Assembly: GCF_937123705.1 (NCBI RefSeq)
Contig: NZ_CAKZKO010000044.1
Span: 1-42,894 of the forward strand
Length of the DNA stretch: 42,894 nt
Reading direction: 5' to 3'
Source of the DNA: an uncultured Paraglaciecola sp.
Lineage (GTDB): Bacteria; Pseudomonadota; Gammaproteobacteria; Enterobacterales; Alteromonadaceae
The position numbers and the translations under genes were made by a program. This document shows, piece after piece, positions 33,434-41,055 of the stretch. Below the pieces are notes generated by a model. The model did not search any database and was not told the DNA's origin. It saw only the letters and a program-made list of their open reading frames with translations. How positions within the stretch are numbered: position 1 is the stretch's first letter; every line of letters begins with the position of its first letter.

Positions 33434-34213
33434 ATGCAAGATTCAACCGCCAAAGAAAACAGCCCGATTGGTCATAATCGGCCACCTACAGATGCGGAGC
33501 TATTAAAAGACAAGCTGGCCAGCGATAATGCTGCAGCTATAAAGCGCGCAGACGAACTGATCGAGGAGGCCTCCAATCTTCCGGACAAGGTGGAAACTGA
33601 CGAACAAGCCAAGGCCGCGACCGATACAATCAAAAGCCTCATGGCCGCCAGAAAAAGTATCGAAACCATAAGAGTGAACGAAAAAGAGCCTTACTTGACG
33701 CTCGGCCGCGTGGTCGATGGATTCTTTAAGGAAAGCACAAACCGGCTCGATCAGGCTAAAGAAAATGCAAAAGCCCCGCTGGATTCATACATAAAGATTC
33801 AGGCAGAAAAGGAACGCCAGCGTAGAATCGAAGAGGCCGCCAAGCAGCGCAGGGAGGCAGAGGAGGCCGCCAAGATTGCTGCCGCTTTAGAAAAAACCAA
33901 TCAGCAGGAAGAGTCGAGCCGGATGCGCGACCAAGCCACAATAGCAGAAATGGGGGCAGAACGCCTTGACCGGTTTTCACAGGCTAGTCCGGCCGACTTA
34001 TCGAAAACACGCACCGGATCGGGGGCTTTGGCAAGCCTGCGGACGGTATGGGTGGGCGAGGTGATCGACCAGAAGGAGTTGGACTTAGGCTTGCTGCGGC
34101 ACCATCTTTCACCGGATGCGCTGCAAAAGGCTGTAAACTCTTTCGTTAAAGCCGGAGGGCGAGAGCTTAAGGGCGCGAAGATATATGAAAAATCAGAAAC
34201 TATCGTTAGATGA
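33434..34213 (+). CDS. Coiled-coil protein of the recombination operon
   Basis: A 259-aa protein; ATG 33434 has AGGAG upstream. The N-terminal tag SPIGHNRPPTD recurs in many phage proteins. Residues ~20-170 are highly helical with a strong coiled coil rich in Glu, Arg and Ala (EKERQRRIEEAAKQRREAEE). The C-terminus SLRTVWVGEVIDQKELDLGL then KAGGRELKGAKIYEKSETIV is a globular domain often seen beside YqaJ/RecT genes. Function not known. Confidence 0.75.
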   Translation: MQDSTAKENSPIGHNRPPTDAELLKDKLASDNAAAIKRADELIEEASNLPDKVETDEQAKAATDTIKSLMAARKSIETIRVNEKEPYLTLGRVVDGFFKESTNRLDQAKENAKAPLDSYIKIQAEKERQRRIEEAAKQRREAEEAAKIAAALEKTNQQEESSRMRDQATIAEMGAERLDRFSQASPADLSKTRTGSGALASLRTVWVGEVIDQKELDLGLLRHHLSPDALQKAVNSFVKAGGRELKGAKIYEKSETIVR

Positions 34214-34220
34214 TTGTTGA

Positions 34221-34248
34221 TTGACTTATGCAGAATACTTCATATTAT
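34221..34248 (+). promoter_or_regulatory. Candidate internal promoter before the HNH gene
   Basis: TTGACT (34221-34226) and TATTAT (34243-34248), 16 bases apart, just after the coiled-coil gene stop. Confidence 0.45.
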
Positions 34249-34250
34249 TC

Positions 34251-34285
34251 GGGGCATAGGAGGGTTGCACCCCTTCCTTTGCCCC
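34251..34285 (+). other. Strong hairpin in the HNH gene leader
   Basis: GGGGCA pairs with TGCCCC, then AGGAGGG with CCCTTCCT-type sequence, giving a 14-position stem with one T-T mismatch and one G-U pair, loop of ~7 bases (34265-34271). No T-run follows, so it is probably not a terminator. It lies between the promoter and ATG 34309. Confidence 0.5.
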
Positions 34286-34308
34286 TAACCAAAGCAAGGA
34301 TAATTTGC

Positions 34309-34830
34309 ATGGCTTCCAAAAGCGTTACATCATTATCAAAACACCGTCAAATAAACATACAGGCGGCTGCGATTAGAATTAAAAAACGCCCCTGCGAAAT
34401 TAGAAAATCCCGATTTAGGGGGATGTCTGATAACTGCGTGATTTTACTATCCGTTAATGAAGACGGTTACGGGCGGGTGCGTGTTGCCGACAAGATGATG
34501 AAGGCTCATCGGGTAGTTTTTGAAAACCATAATGGCAAAATAGATATGTCTCTCGACATAGACCATTTGTGCCGTGAAAGGGGATGCATACAGCCACATC
34601 ACATGGAGCAGGTCAGTCGTGGCGTAAACACCCTGCGCGGTGAAAGTTTTGCAGCTAAAAACGCCAGAAAAACCCATTGCATAAACGGCCATCCGTTTGA
34701 TGATGATAATACACTGGCTACCTATAGCTATAAGAATGGCAAGCGTTTTGGCAAAGCCAGAAAATGTAAAAAATGTGCAACATTATCCACCAAAAAATAC
34801 CTAGAAAGGAAAAGGAAAAATGACAGATAA
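34309..34830 (+). CDS. HNH endonuclease (homing-type)
   Basis: A 173-aa protein. I choose ATG 34309 with AAGGA upstream. The HNH core is AHRVVFENHNGKIDMSLDID then HLCRERGCIQPHHMEQVSRG (catalytic HNH region at about residues 65-110), followed by VNTLRG. A C-terminal zinc-ribbon-like pair (CINGHPFDDDN and CKKCATLSTKK) follows. This layout fits homing HNH enzymes. It lies between the coiled-coil gene and the 34820 gene, with its own promoter-like site. Confidence 0.85.
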   Translation: MASKSVTSLSKHRQINIQAAAIRIKKRPCEIRKSRFRGMSDNCVILLSVNEDGYGRVRVADKMMKAHRVVFENHNGKIDMSLDIDHLCRERGCIQPHHMEQVSRGVNTLRGESFAAKNARKTHCINGHPFDDDNTLATYSYKNGKRFGKARKCKKCATLSTKKYLERKRKNDR

Positions 34831-35083
34831 ACCACCAAACCCACCCGCATTTCCCAATCCGCTTGCCGCATCACCAGCAGGAGATATGCAGCCGCCCTAT
34901 GATATGGGCATGACGCTTCGTGATTATTTTGCCGCACATTCCGGCATTACGTTTGACGATGCGGTAAAGGCCTTTGACCCCGATGTCCCCGAAACATTTG
35001 ATGATGTAACAAAGCGTCTTGTTAAAATGCAGCGACATTATGCCGACCTTATGCTTGCTGCGAGGGATGAAGATGACAGATGA
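34820..35083 (+). CDS. Small phage protein with TLRDYFAA motif
   Basis: An 87-aa protein. Pro-rich start (DKPPNPPAFPNPLAASPAGD), then YDMGMTLRDYFAAHSGITFD. The GMTLRDYFAA motif recurs in many small phage proteins. The rest is acidic and helical. Function unknown. It overlaps both flanking HNH genes by 11 bases. Confidence 0.7.
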   Translation: MTDKPPNPPAFPNPLAASPAGDMQPPYDMGMTLRDYFAAHSGITFDDAVKAFDPDVPETFDDVTKRLVKMQRHYADLMLAARDEDDR

Positions 35084-35546
35084 TGCAAAAAAACTTTTGG
35101 CTTTTCTTGAAGCAAACGGTGCTGCCATTTTGGAGACAACCAATCCTTACGAGCAAGCTCGATTCAAGACAGTTAATGGCGTTTGCGTTATTTATAAAAA
35201 CTCGAAGGGTGCTTGGTCATTCAGCAACGATCATGCGCGGGATGCTTTTTTCGCATTCAGGGACGGAAAAAAGTGGAGCGGAACAAAACGCCATCAGCGG
35301 GTTATGCGTAAGAAAATAGAGGATTCGCTTATTGAACGCGATGGGAAGATATGCTGCTATTGTGGCGGTGATTTTTCAGAAGCGCACCCGCCCACTCTTG
35401 AACACTTTTTATCTATATCACACGGAGGAAACAATCACTTTTCAAACCTTGCTTTATGCCACGAAGAATGCAATCTAAAAGCAGGGGATTTACCGGTTAT
35501 CGAGAAAATGAACCTAAAACTAAAACCGCCAACAAAAAAGGAATAA
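35073..35546 (+). CDS. Second HNH endonuclease
   Basis: A 157-aa protein; ATG 35073 follows a GAGGG site (a start 6 bases earlier is possible). The C-terminal half has two Cys pairs around an HNH core: CCYCGGDFSEAHPPTLEHFL, then SISHGGNNHFSNLALCHEEC and NLKAGD. The LEHFLSISHGG...N...N...LCHEECN pattern is classic HNH (McrA-like). The N-terminal ~90 residues are of unknown fold. It could be a free-standing nuclease or a recombination helper. Confidence 0.85.
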   Translation: MTDDAKKLLAFLEANGAAILETTNPYEQARFKTVNGVCVIYKNSKGAWSFSNDHARDAFFAFRDGKKWSGTKRHQRVMRKKIEDSLIERDGKICCYCGGDFSEAHPPTLEHFLSISHGGNNHFSNLALCHEECNLKAGDLPVIEKMNLKLKPPTKKE

Positions 35547-35548
35547 TC

Positions 35549-36457
35549 ATGGCACAGAAACAAAATAACGAACACTGGCACGCAATGAGGCGGCAGGGAA
35601 TCGGGGGCAGCGATGCCGCACCGGTTGTTGGTCTATCTAAATGGTCGACTCCGCTTGACATATACTTGGATAAAAAGGGCGAGCGCGAGCCTGTTGACGA
35701 AACATGGGAAATGAGCCGAGGCAAGGCACTTGAGCCTCTACTGCGCCAACACTATGCGGATACGACCGGCCGAGAGGTCTTTGTTCCCAACGAGCCTTTG
35801 AAGTGCGAAAAATACCCCTTCATGATTTACAACCCAGACGGCCTTTCTAATGACAATCGCCTGCAGGAATTTAAGACCGCTGCTTACGGTAGCGGCTGGG
35901 GTGTTGAGGGAAGTGACGATATCCCGACCGAGTACATCATCCAAGTGCAGCACGGTCTGATTGTTACCGGCCTCGAAATTGCCGATGTGACCGTATCGAT
36001 CGCTGGCAACGAGCCTAAATACTTCATCATCAAAGAAGACAAAGAACTTCAGGAAATGATCATTGAGCGTGAGCATGATTTTTGGCAGAAGGTATTGGAC
36101 AGCACGCCACCAGATCCAACCACAAACCAAGACGTGGCCAAAATATACAAGTCGGTCAATGGCGAGGCTATAGTGGCCGATGCCGGTGCGCTGGCGTTGC
36201 TCCATGAGCTGAAGGGGATAAAGAACCAGATCAAAGCCTTGGAGCTGGAAAAGGAAAGCTACGAGGTGCAGATCAAAAACTACATGAAGGAAAATGAGGT
36301 GCTTGTTGCTGAAGATGGCGTGACCAAGCTTGCGACATGGAAGCGGCAAAAGGGATCCACGAGGATCGACTCAAAGCTATTAAAGGCGCAAAGCCCCGAT
36401 ATTTATGATCTTTACAGCAAAACAGGTGATCCGGTTCGAAGATTCTTGTTGAAATAA
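35549..36457 (+). CDS. YqaJ-family viral recombination exonuclease
   Basis: A 302-aa protein from ATG 35549. YqaJ core: HWHAMRRQGIGGSDAAPVVG, then LSKWSTPLDIYLDKKGERE, EMSRGKALEPLLRQHYADTT, the nuclease motif MIYNPDGLSNDNRLQEFKTA, and YIIQVQHGLIVTGLE. The D...ExK-type catalytic residues are present (D in NPDG, E and K in LQEFK). The C-terminal helix region (LKGIKNQIKALELEKESYEV) is usual. It resects DNA for the RecT annealase coded next. Confidence 0.92.
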   Translation: MAQKQNNEHWHAMRRQGIGGSDAAPVVGLSKWSTPLDIYLDKKGEREPVDETWEMSRGKALEPLLRQHYADTTGREVFVPNEPLKCEKYPFMIYNPDGLSNDNRLQEFKTAAYGSGWGVEGSDDIPTEYIIQVQHGLIVTGLEIADVTVSIAGNEPKYFIIKEDKELQEMIIEREHDFWQKVLDSTPPDPTTNQDVAKIYKSVNGEAIVADAGALALLHELKGIKNQIKALELEKESYEVQIKNYMKENEVLVAEDGVTKLATWKRQKGSTRIDSKLLKAQSPDIYDLYSKTGDPVRRFLLK

Positions 36458-36516
36458 CCATATTTATAGTGAACATGAACAAGCCAACTTAAACCCAAAA
36501 TAGAAAGGAAACTAAA

Positions 36517-37728
36517 ATGGCAAATGAAATTCAAAACACAAAATCGGGAGAGGTGACTAAATCACAAAAAGCCGCTCCAACGGTAATGGCATCGCTTGAA
36601 GCCATGAAGGGGCAATTTGATTTGGTGTTACCCAAGCACATCACTCCGGAGCGCATGGTGCGAATTGCGCTTAACGCCATTCAAAACACTCCCAAGCTTG
36701 CCGAGTGCGATCAAAAAAGCTTCTTGGGGGCGATTATGCGAAGTGCTCAATTAGGATTAGAGCCGGACGGTGTGCTGGGGCAAGCGTATCTGATCCCCTT
36801 TTGGAATAACAGAAAAAAGCAAAACGAAGCCCAGTTTATTGTTGGATATAAGGGGCTGATCGATCTAGCCAGAAGAAGTGGCGAGGTGAGCAATATCATT
36901 GCCAAGGAGGTTTATGAAAATGACGAGTTCACGGTTGATTGGGCTGGTGAAATTCCATTCAGCCACAAGCCTTTAATGTCCGGAGATCGAGGCGAGGTTA
37001 CACACTTCTGGGCTTTGGCTCGCTTCAAAGACGGTGGCTTCCATTGGGATTATATGACAAGGGCAGAGGTTGAAAAAGTGCGTGATAGCGGTAACGGAAA
37101 AAATAAAGTGTGGACTGACCACTTCCTAGAAATGGGTAAGAAAACCGTAATCAGACGCATTGCAAAATACCTTCCAATGAGCGTGCAAAAAGCAACGATT
37201 AGCGAGGACATAACCGATGCCGGAAAGTCCGTAAGCTTTGATGCCATGGGCGAGGTGATGGTTGATGGGGAGTACAGCCAAGTTGTTGAAAACGACACAG
37301 CCGCAACCGGTAACGAGGGAGTTAAGCAAAAACTCGCCAAGGCAAATGATGCCGGTGCGGATCCCGACACAGGAGAAATAAAGCAAGACACTCCTGCAGA
37401 GAAAACCGAGCCGGATAACGTACCGCCAGCACTTAGAGGAATGGAAGAGGAGAAGCCGCAAGCCGATTCGGCAGAGCTTACCGATATGATCCCAATACCG
37501 CCCCATAAAGGCGACTCCTCCAAGCAGGATATAGTGGCATGGGCAAACCTATTTGCCGAGCGATGCCGAGGAATGAAAAAGGTGTTTAATCTTTCCGCTT
37601 TGTACTCAAACAACGTAAGGGTGCTGAATCAAATAGAAACCAGCCACCCAGAGGAATATCGACTTTGCGAGGATGCCTATGCTGATGCGGCCGAGCGCAT
37701 TAACAGCCACAGTCAGGAGGCTCCTTAA
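36517..37728 (+). CDS. recT: RecT-family single-strand annealing protein
   Basis: A 403-aa protein. RecT core: PERMVRIALNAIQNTPKLAE, SFLGAIMRSAQLGLEPDGVL, then GQAYLIPFWNNRKKQNEAQF, IVGYKGLIDLARRSGEVSNI, and GKKTVIRRIAKYLPMS. The C-terminal ~170 residues are acidic and Pro-rich, longer than E. coli RecT. With the YqaJ exonuclease it forms a two-gene homologous recombination system. Confidence 0.93.
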   Translation: MANEIQNTKSGEVTKSQKAAPTVMASLEAMKGQFDLVLPKHITPERMVRIALNAIQNTPKLAECDQKSFLGAIMRSAQLGLEPDGVLGQAYLIPFWNNRKKQNEAQFIVGYKGLIDLARRSGEVSNIIAKEVYENDEFTVDWAGEIPFSHKPLMSGDRGEVTHFWALARFKDGGFHWDYMTRAEVEKVRDSGNGKNKVWTDHFLEMGKKTVIRRIAKYLPMSVQKATISEDITDAGKSVSFDAMGEVMVDGEYSQVVENDTAATGNEGVKQKLAKANDAGADPDTGEIKQDTPAEKTEPDNVPPALRGMEEEKPQADSAELTDMIPIPPHKGDSSKQDIVAWANLFAERCRGMKKVFNLSALYSNNVRVLNQIETSHPEEYRLCEDAYADAAERINSHSQEAP

Positions 37729-37737
37729 ATAGCAGAT

Positions 37738-37810
37738 TCCCCCAAATAGGGGGATAGGGACACCGGCTCTGGGTTTCGTTGGCACGTTTACCTTTCTTTG
37801 TCGGTGTCCC
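37738..37810 (+). other. Structured intergenic region after recT
   Basis: Two perfect hairpins lie in the 118-base gap: TCCCCC-AAATA-GGGGGA (37738-37754) and GGGACACCG (37757-37765) pairing with CGGTGTCCC (37802-37810) around a 36-base apical loop. Neither is followed by a T-run. They could protect or process the mRNA, form an ncRNA or act in the leader of the next gene. I match no known family. Confidence 0.5.
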
Positions 37811-37845
37811 GCCTTATAGCAACCGCCAACTAAAAGGAATATACC

Positions 37846-38202
37846 ATGCCAAATTACAATGATTACACCCCCGAAGCATTGCCGCTAAATATAGCGCGGC
37901 AAAATTCAGACCAGCTTAGTGCCGAGTTCATGGAATGGCTGCCTGATAATCTACACATATACTTGGCCTTTGAGAAGGAGGCCACGGCCATATTCAATAG
38001 CGGCCGGTCGCATTATAGCGCGAGAACCATTGTTGAGTTCCTTCGACACCACACCGCGATAGCTGAAAAGCCGCAATGTGATTGGAAGATAAATGATCAC
38101 AGCGTGCCGTATCTGGCTCGCTTATTCGATATGTGCAACCCGTCAATGGCGGGTCTTTTTAATTACCGGATACTGACAAAAAAGAAGGCTAGCGAGTTAT
38201 GA
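37846..38202 (+). CDS. Conserved hypothetical phage protein
   Basis: A 118-aa soluble protein. Middle: LPDNLHIYLAFEKEATAIFN, then RSHYSARTIVEFLRHHTAIA, end: FDMCNPSMAGLFNYRIL. A family of small phage proteins with a similar RTI(V/I)E(F/Y)LRH...R...A...F motif exists, but I know no function. Overlaps the next gene by 4 bases. Confidence 0.65.
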   Translation: MPNYNDYTPEALPLNIARQNSDQLSAEFMEWLPDNLHIYLAFEKEATAIFNSGRSHYSARTIVEFLRHHTAIAEKPQCDWKINDHSVPYLARLFDMCNPSMAGLFNYRILTKKKASEL

Positions 38203-38519
38203 GTCTTTTGAAAATTTCTGGAGAATCTAAGGACGGCAAGATGGTCTTGGGTGGATTTTTTGCGTTGCGATCAACACATGGCATTCCCTTAGAAGAGATG
38301 CTCATGTTCGCTAGAGATAATGACATACTTATTGACTGGGAGGATTTTATACAATCAGCCATTAGCGAAGGAATGAGCCCCAGAGGAGTTGCTTCGACTA
38401 TTGATGCCGCATCAACAGAAATCTTCGGAATCCACCATGCAAGAGAAATTAAGCGAAGGGCGAGGCACATAATTATCGATGTTTTAGAAAAAAGAAAGGC
38501 AATGAAGCATGGCCAATAA
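38199..38519 (+). CDS. Hypothetical protein
   Basis: A 106-aa soluble protein, not recognised. DNDILIDWEDFIQSAISEGM and HAREIKRRARHIIIDVLEKR suggest helices. The start overlaps the previous stop and the end overlaps the next gene by 11 bases, so translation is likely. Confidence 0.6.
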   Translation: MSLLKISGESKDGKMVLGGFFALRSTHGIPLEEMLMFARDNDILIDWEDFIQSAISEGMSPRGVASTIDAASTEIFGIHHAREIKRRARHIIIDVLEKRKAMKHGQ

Positions 38520-38817
38520 AACACAAAAGGCTTTTGAGCAATGGCTCTTGCCAAGCGCACCCACTGACTTAGATAAAAGCGCATTATGGACAAGAAACGG
38601 TGAATACGATAACGCCAACACAAGAAGCTTACATCACGCTTTCAAAGCAGGCATAGCACATGCTCATAAAGAGCTGATGAGTGATGCGATGGTGGAGCGT
38701 GTGGCAATGGCAATCTACACTCACCCAAATCTAAGAAGTCTGAGTAAGTATAAGGGCAACTACGCTGCCAAAGCAGCCATAAAAGCAATCATAGAGGAGA
38801 TTAGCGATGATAAGTGA
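38509..38817 (+). CDS. Hypothetical protein
   Basis: A 102-aa soluble protein, not recognised. NTRSLHHAFKAGIAHAHKEL then MVERVAMAIYTHPNLRSLSK shows two helical blocks. The second recalls a short helical repeat in phage accessory proteins ((M)VER(V/A)A(M/R)A(I/L)). Overlaps both neighbours by about 11 bases. Confidence 0.6.
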   Translation: MANKTQKAFEQWLLPSAPTDLDKSALWTRNGEYDNANTRSLHHAFKAGIAHAHKELMSDAMVERVAMAIYTHPNLRSLSKYKGNYAAKAAIKAIIEEISDDK

Positions 38818-39526
38818 TTACGAAAAACACACCTTCATGAACTATTGGAGCAGGGGGCTGTGGGATCTACGGCCGGAGATGAACTGCAAGCCGCTTGACA
38901 TAACAAAATATGCGGAACGGATTTTTGATTGTGCTTTCAACCAAAAAAATGTGGCAATTTCTCTCGATGATTTAATAGACGAGATGAAGCCGCTATTTAA
39001 TGGGCGGCCAAAGTTTATCCGGTTAAACCGTAGAAGTCCTAAAGACTCGCTGGATGGGGGGTATGTTAAAACCCCAGAGCAGGCAATTGATGTCCTTACA
39101 TCATCAATTCGGAGCATGGATGACATATCGTATTTGCTTAACTACCAAGAGCAAATAGTTCTTTATTCATTCGATTACTGGAACATTGCCTGCGACAAAG
39201 AAATCCGGTGTTTTGTAAAAAACAACAAGCTAATCGGAATTAGCCAATACGAGCCATCGCGGTACAAAACATGGCCTGAAGAGGACGTGGAAGCACTTAC
39301 CCATAGCCTTTCAGAGCTTTCAATAAAGATAATGGAAAACACGCCTCTTGAGAGTTTTATATTTGATGTTTTTGTTTTTGAAGGAAATCCTTATTTTTTA
39401 GAGATCAATCCATGGGGGCTTTCAGATCCGTGTTATTTCATTACATACGAAGCTGTCGAAGCCGGAGGCTTTGCTTACCAGAAAACAGTCATCGAACCTT
39501 TAGCAAAAGATAGAGCAGAAAAATGA
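38807..39526 (+). CDS. Cdc123/D123-like ATP-grasp protein
   Basis: A 239-aa protein whose motifs follow the eukaryotic Cdc123/D123 family in order: PKFIRLNRRSPKDS (~residue 69, versus VFVKLNWSAPRD in Cdc123), then KEIRCFVKNNKLIGISQYEP (~132), then FIFDVFVFEGNPYFLEINPW and GLSDPCYF (~184-210, versus FNPWGxxTD in Cdc123). These are the ATP- and metal-binding elements of the ATP-grasp fold. Eukaryotic Cdc123 assembles initiation factor eIF2; phage and bacterial members are thought to act in peptide ligation or conflict systems. The partner here is unknown. Flanked by small unknown genes with tight overlaps. Confidence 0.8.
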   Translation: MISDYEKHTFMNYWSRGLWDLRPEMNCKPLDITKYAERIFDCAFNQKNVAISLDDLIDEMKPLFNGRPKFIRLNRRSPKDSLDGGYVKTPEQAIDVLTSSIRSMDDISYLLNYQEQIVLYSFDYWNIACDKEIRCFVKNNKLIGISQYEPSRYKTWPEEDVEALTHSLSELSIKIMENTPLESFIFDVFVFEGNPYFLEINPWGLSDPCYFITYEAVEAGGFAYQKTVIEPLAKDRAEK

Positions 39527-39711
39527 CTGAATGGTGCAATGAATATACTGTTATCCCCTGCCTTCACCTAGATACAGGAAAAGAGGTTTATCAGATAGTG
39601 AAACTCGATGGCCATAGCTTTCCTGAAGCTGGGGTATATTCAGATCGAGATAGAGCGCAAAAATTAGCAGATGAACTTAATGGAGAAAAGGGAAGAGAAA
39701 ATGACCAATGA
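39523..39711 (+). CDS. Small hypothetical protein
   Basis: A 62-aa protein starting in ATGA overlap with the ATP-grasp gene. NEYTVIPCLHLDTGKEVYQI then SDRDRAQKLADELNGEKGRE. The second half resembles the helix of small 'AxxxADxLN' phage domains. Function unknown. Confidence 0.6.
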   Translation: MTEWCNEYTVIPCLHLDTGKEVYQIVKLDGHSFPEAGVYSDRDRAQKLADELNGEKGRENDQ

Positions 39712-40168
39712 AAAGATGTTACCGAGCGGGAATAATACGCAAGAAAACAGCGAAAACAAGCGGAATACTACCGAGCGGGAATGCTTTGTCCATGCTACAA
39801 AAAAAATGAACGGAGAGACCATACCCCACGGATGCCCAGCTGACTGTGAGGGCAGAGGGCTTTTTTTTGATGAATCATCTTTAATTGAATCAATCAAAGA
39901 TACTCACTGGAATAATAAACATGATTATCGTGATTTACGAGAGTTTATGCTGTGCTACCTCTTACGAGCCCAACCCAAAGCCCCATCCGTATCGGAGGAG
40001 GAGTTGGTAGATGATATAGGCGGTTATTTGCGTTTCATTGATGCGTTAGGATGCCCCCATGATTGCTGTGAGAAAAGCCCGTGTAGATACTGTGCTTTAG
40101 CAGATAAACAGGCAAAGGAGCTGGTGAAGTATCTATCCGAGCGTGGCGTTATTAAGGTGGGGGAGTAG
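39701..40168 (+). CDS. Hypothetical Cys-rich protein
   Basis: A 155-aa protein; ATG 39701 chosen for overlap with the previous stop. The N-terminus is polar (Asn/Glu-rich). The middle holds CFVHATKKMNGETIPHGCPA, with DCEGRG. The C-terminal part has CPHDCCEKSPCRYCALADKQ, a Cys/His cluster that could bind zinc. Not recognised. Confidence 0.6.
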   Translation: MTNEKMLPSGNNTQENSENKRNTTERECFVHATKKMNGETIPHGCPADCEGRGLFFDESSLIESIKDTHWNNKHDYRDLREFMLCYLLRAQPKAPSVSEEELVDDIGGYLRFIDALGCPHDCCEKSPCRYCALADKQAKELVKYLSERGVIKVGE

Positions 40169-40171
40169 GCT

Positions 40172-41050
40172 ATGGCAGCTTATTACAATGAGTTTAACCC
40201 GCAATCCGCACATATATTACGTCAACTTATCAAAGACGGGTTAGTGGCGAGCGGCGATGTAGACGAAAGACCAATACAGGAGGTAACATTAGATGACTTA
40301 CGAGGATACAAACAACACCACTTCTTTGCAGGGATCGGAGGGTGGTCTACCGCACTCAGACTTGCGGGTTGGCCGGATGACAAACCCGTATGGACAGGAA
40401 GCTGTCCATGCCAACCTTTCAGTTCTGCCGGACGACAAAAAGGTAAAGCAGATGAGCGCCACCTATGGCCGGTCTGGTTCAGCCTCATTAGCCAGTATCG
40501 CCCTACAACAATCTTTGGAGAGCAAGTTGCGACAGCGATTACCTACGGGTGGCTTGACGATGTTTATGAAGGGTTGGAAGCGGAAGGTTACGCCATCGGG
40601 TCGGCTGTATTGCCAGCTTGCAGTGTTGGTTCGCCTCACAAAAGAGATAGATTATGGTTTGTGGGGAACGCCGAACTGCCTAGACCACATGAAAGCCAGA
40701 AGTTTAGAGGCGTTAGAACGGGCGAAAAAGGTGGCAGGATGCAGCAATCTAAAAGATCAAATACATCCAGCAATGTGGCCGACACCAACGGTGAGGTATT
40801 ACAAGGACACAGGAGATTTGAGCAAAGGCATGATTCGCAAGGACGAGAAGTTGCGCAACGATACCCTTGGCAGAGTGGCGTATGGATCGGCTGCCCAGAC
40901 GGGAAAAAAAGGGTCATTGAACCCAGCATTCCCTTGTTGGCTCATGGGGTACAGCACAGAAATCCTATCATCCATGCGCTTGGCAATGCAATCGTACCGC
41001 AAGTAGCTGCGGAATTTATAAGAGCAGCCAAACAACCAACAGAGGAGTGA
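40172..41050 (+). CDS. C5 cytosine DNA methyltransferase (Dcm-type)
   Basis: A 292-aa protein. N-terminus YYNEFNPQSAHILRQLIKDG is usual in this phage subtype. Motif I is HHFFAGIGGWSTALRLAGWP; motif IV holds the catalytic Cys (GSCPCQPFSSAGRQKG); motif VI is FGEQV, with Gln in place of the usual Asn of ENV; motif VIII VGSPHKRDRLWFVG; motif X LGNAIVPQVAAEFI. The variable target region is short. It would methylate phage DNA and protect it from restriction. Its +1 frame holds a long ORF (40293-41006). Confidence 0.9.
   Translation: MAAYYNEFNPQSAHILRQLIKDGLVASGDVDERPIQEVTLDDLRGYKQHHFFAGIGGWSTALRLAGWPDDKPVWTGSCPCQPFSSAGRQKGKADERHLWPVWFSLISQYRPTTIFGEQVATAITYGWLDDVYEGLEAEGYAIGSAVLPACSVGSPHKRDRLWFVGNAELPRPHESQKFRGVRTGEKGGRMQQSKRSNTSSNVADTNGEVLQGHRRFEQRHDSQGREVAQRYPWQSGVWIGCPDGKKRVIEPSIPLLAHGVQHRNPIIHALGNAIVPQVAAEFIRAAKQPTEE
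40293..41006 (+). CDS. Candidate overprinted gene inside the C5 methyltransferase (+1 frame)
   Basis: A 237-codon frame, entirely within the methyltransferase gene, with a perfect AGGAGG 9 bases before ATG 40293. The product resembles phage proteins I recall: SATYGRSGSASLASIALQQS, then SLESKLRQRL, WKRKVTPSGRLYCQL, WGTPN, MWPTPTVRYYKDTG and GSLNPAFPCWLMGYS. Related proteins with SLESRLxxxL, WPTPT and LNPxFxxWLMG motifs occur in many phages. Part of the likeness comes from the other frame: VADTN reads as WPTPT, and EPSIPLLAHG as NPAFPCWLMG. It may be a true overlapping gene or a long shadow. No function is known. Confidence 0.4.
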   Translation: MTYEDTNNTTSLQGSEGGLPHSDLRVGRMTNPYGQEAVHANLSVLPDDKKVKQMSATYGRSGSASLASIALQQSLESKLRQRLPTGGLTMFMKGWKRKVTPSGRLYCQLAVLVRLTKEIDYGLWGTPNCLDHMKARSLEALERAKKVAGCSNLKDQIHPAMWPTPTVRYYKDTGDLSKGMIRKDEKLRNDTLGRVAYGSAAQTGKKGSLNPAFPCWLMGYSTEILSSMRLAMQSYRK

Positions 41051-41055
41051 ATGAT

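Noticed and set aside
35738..36349. Minus-strand 203-codon ORF over the YqaJ gene
   Set aside because: Antisense to a well-supported exonuclease, no neighbouring - strand genes there and no recognisable domain.
37050..37613. Minus-strand 187- and 126-codon ORFs over recT
   Set aside because: Antisense to the acidic RecT tail; Ser/Phe/Val-rich products typical of shadows.
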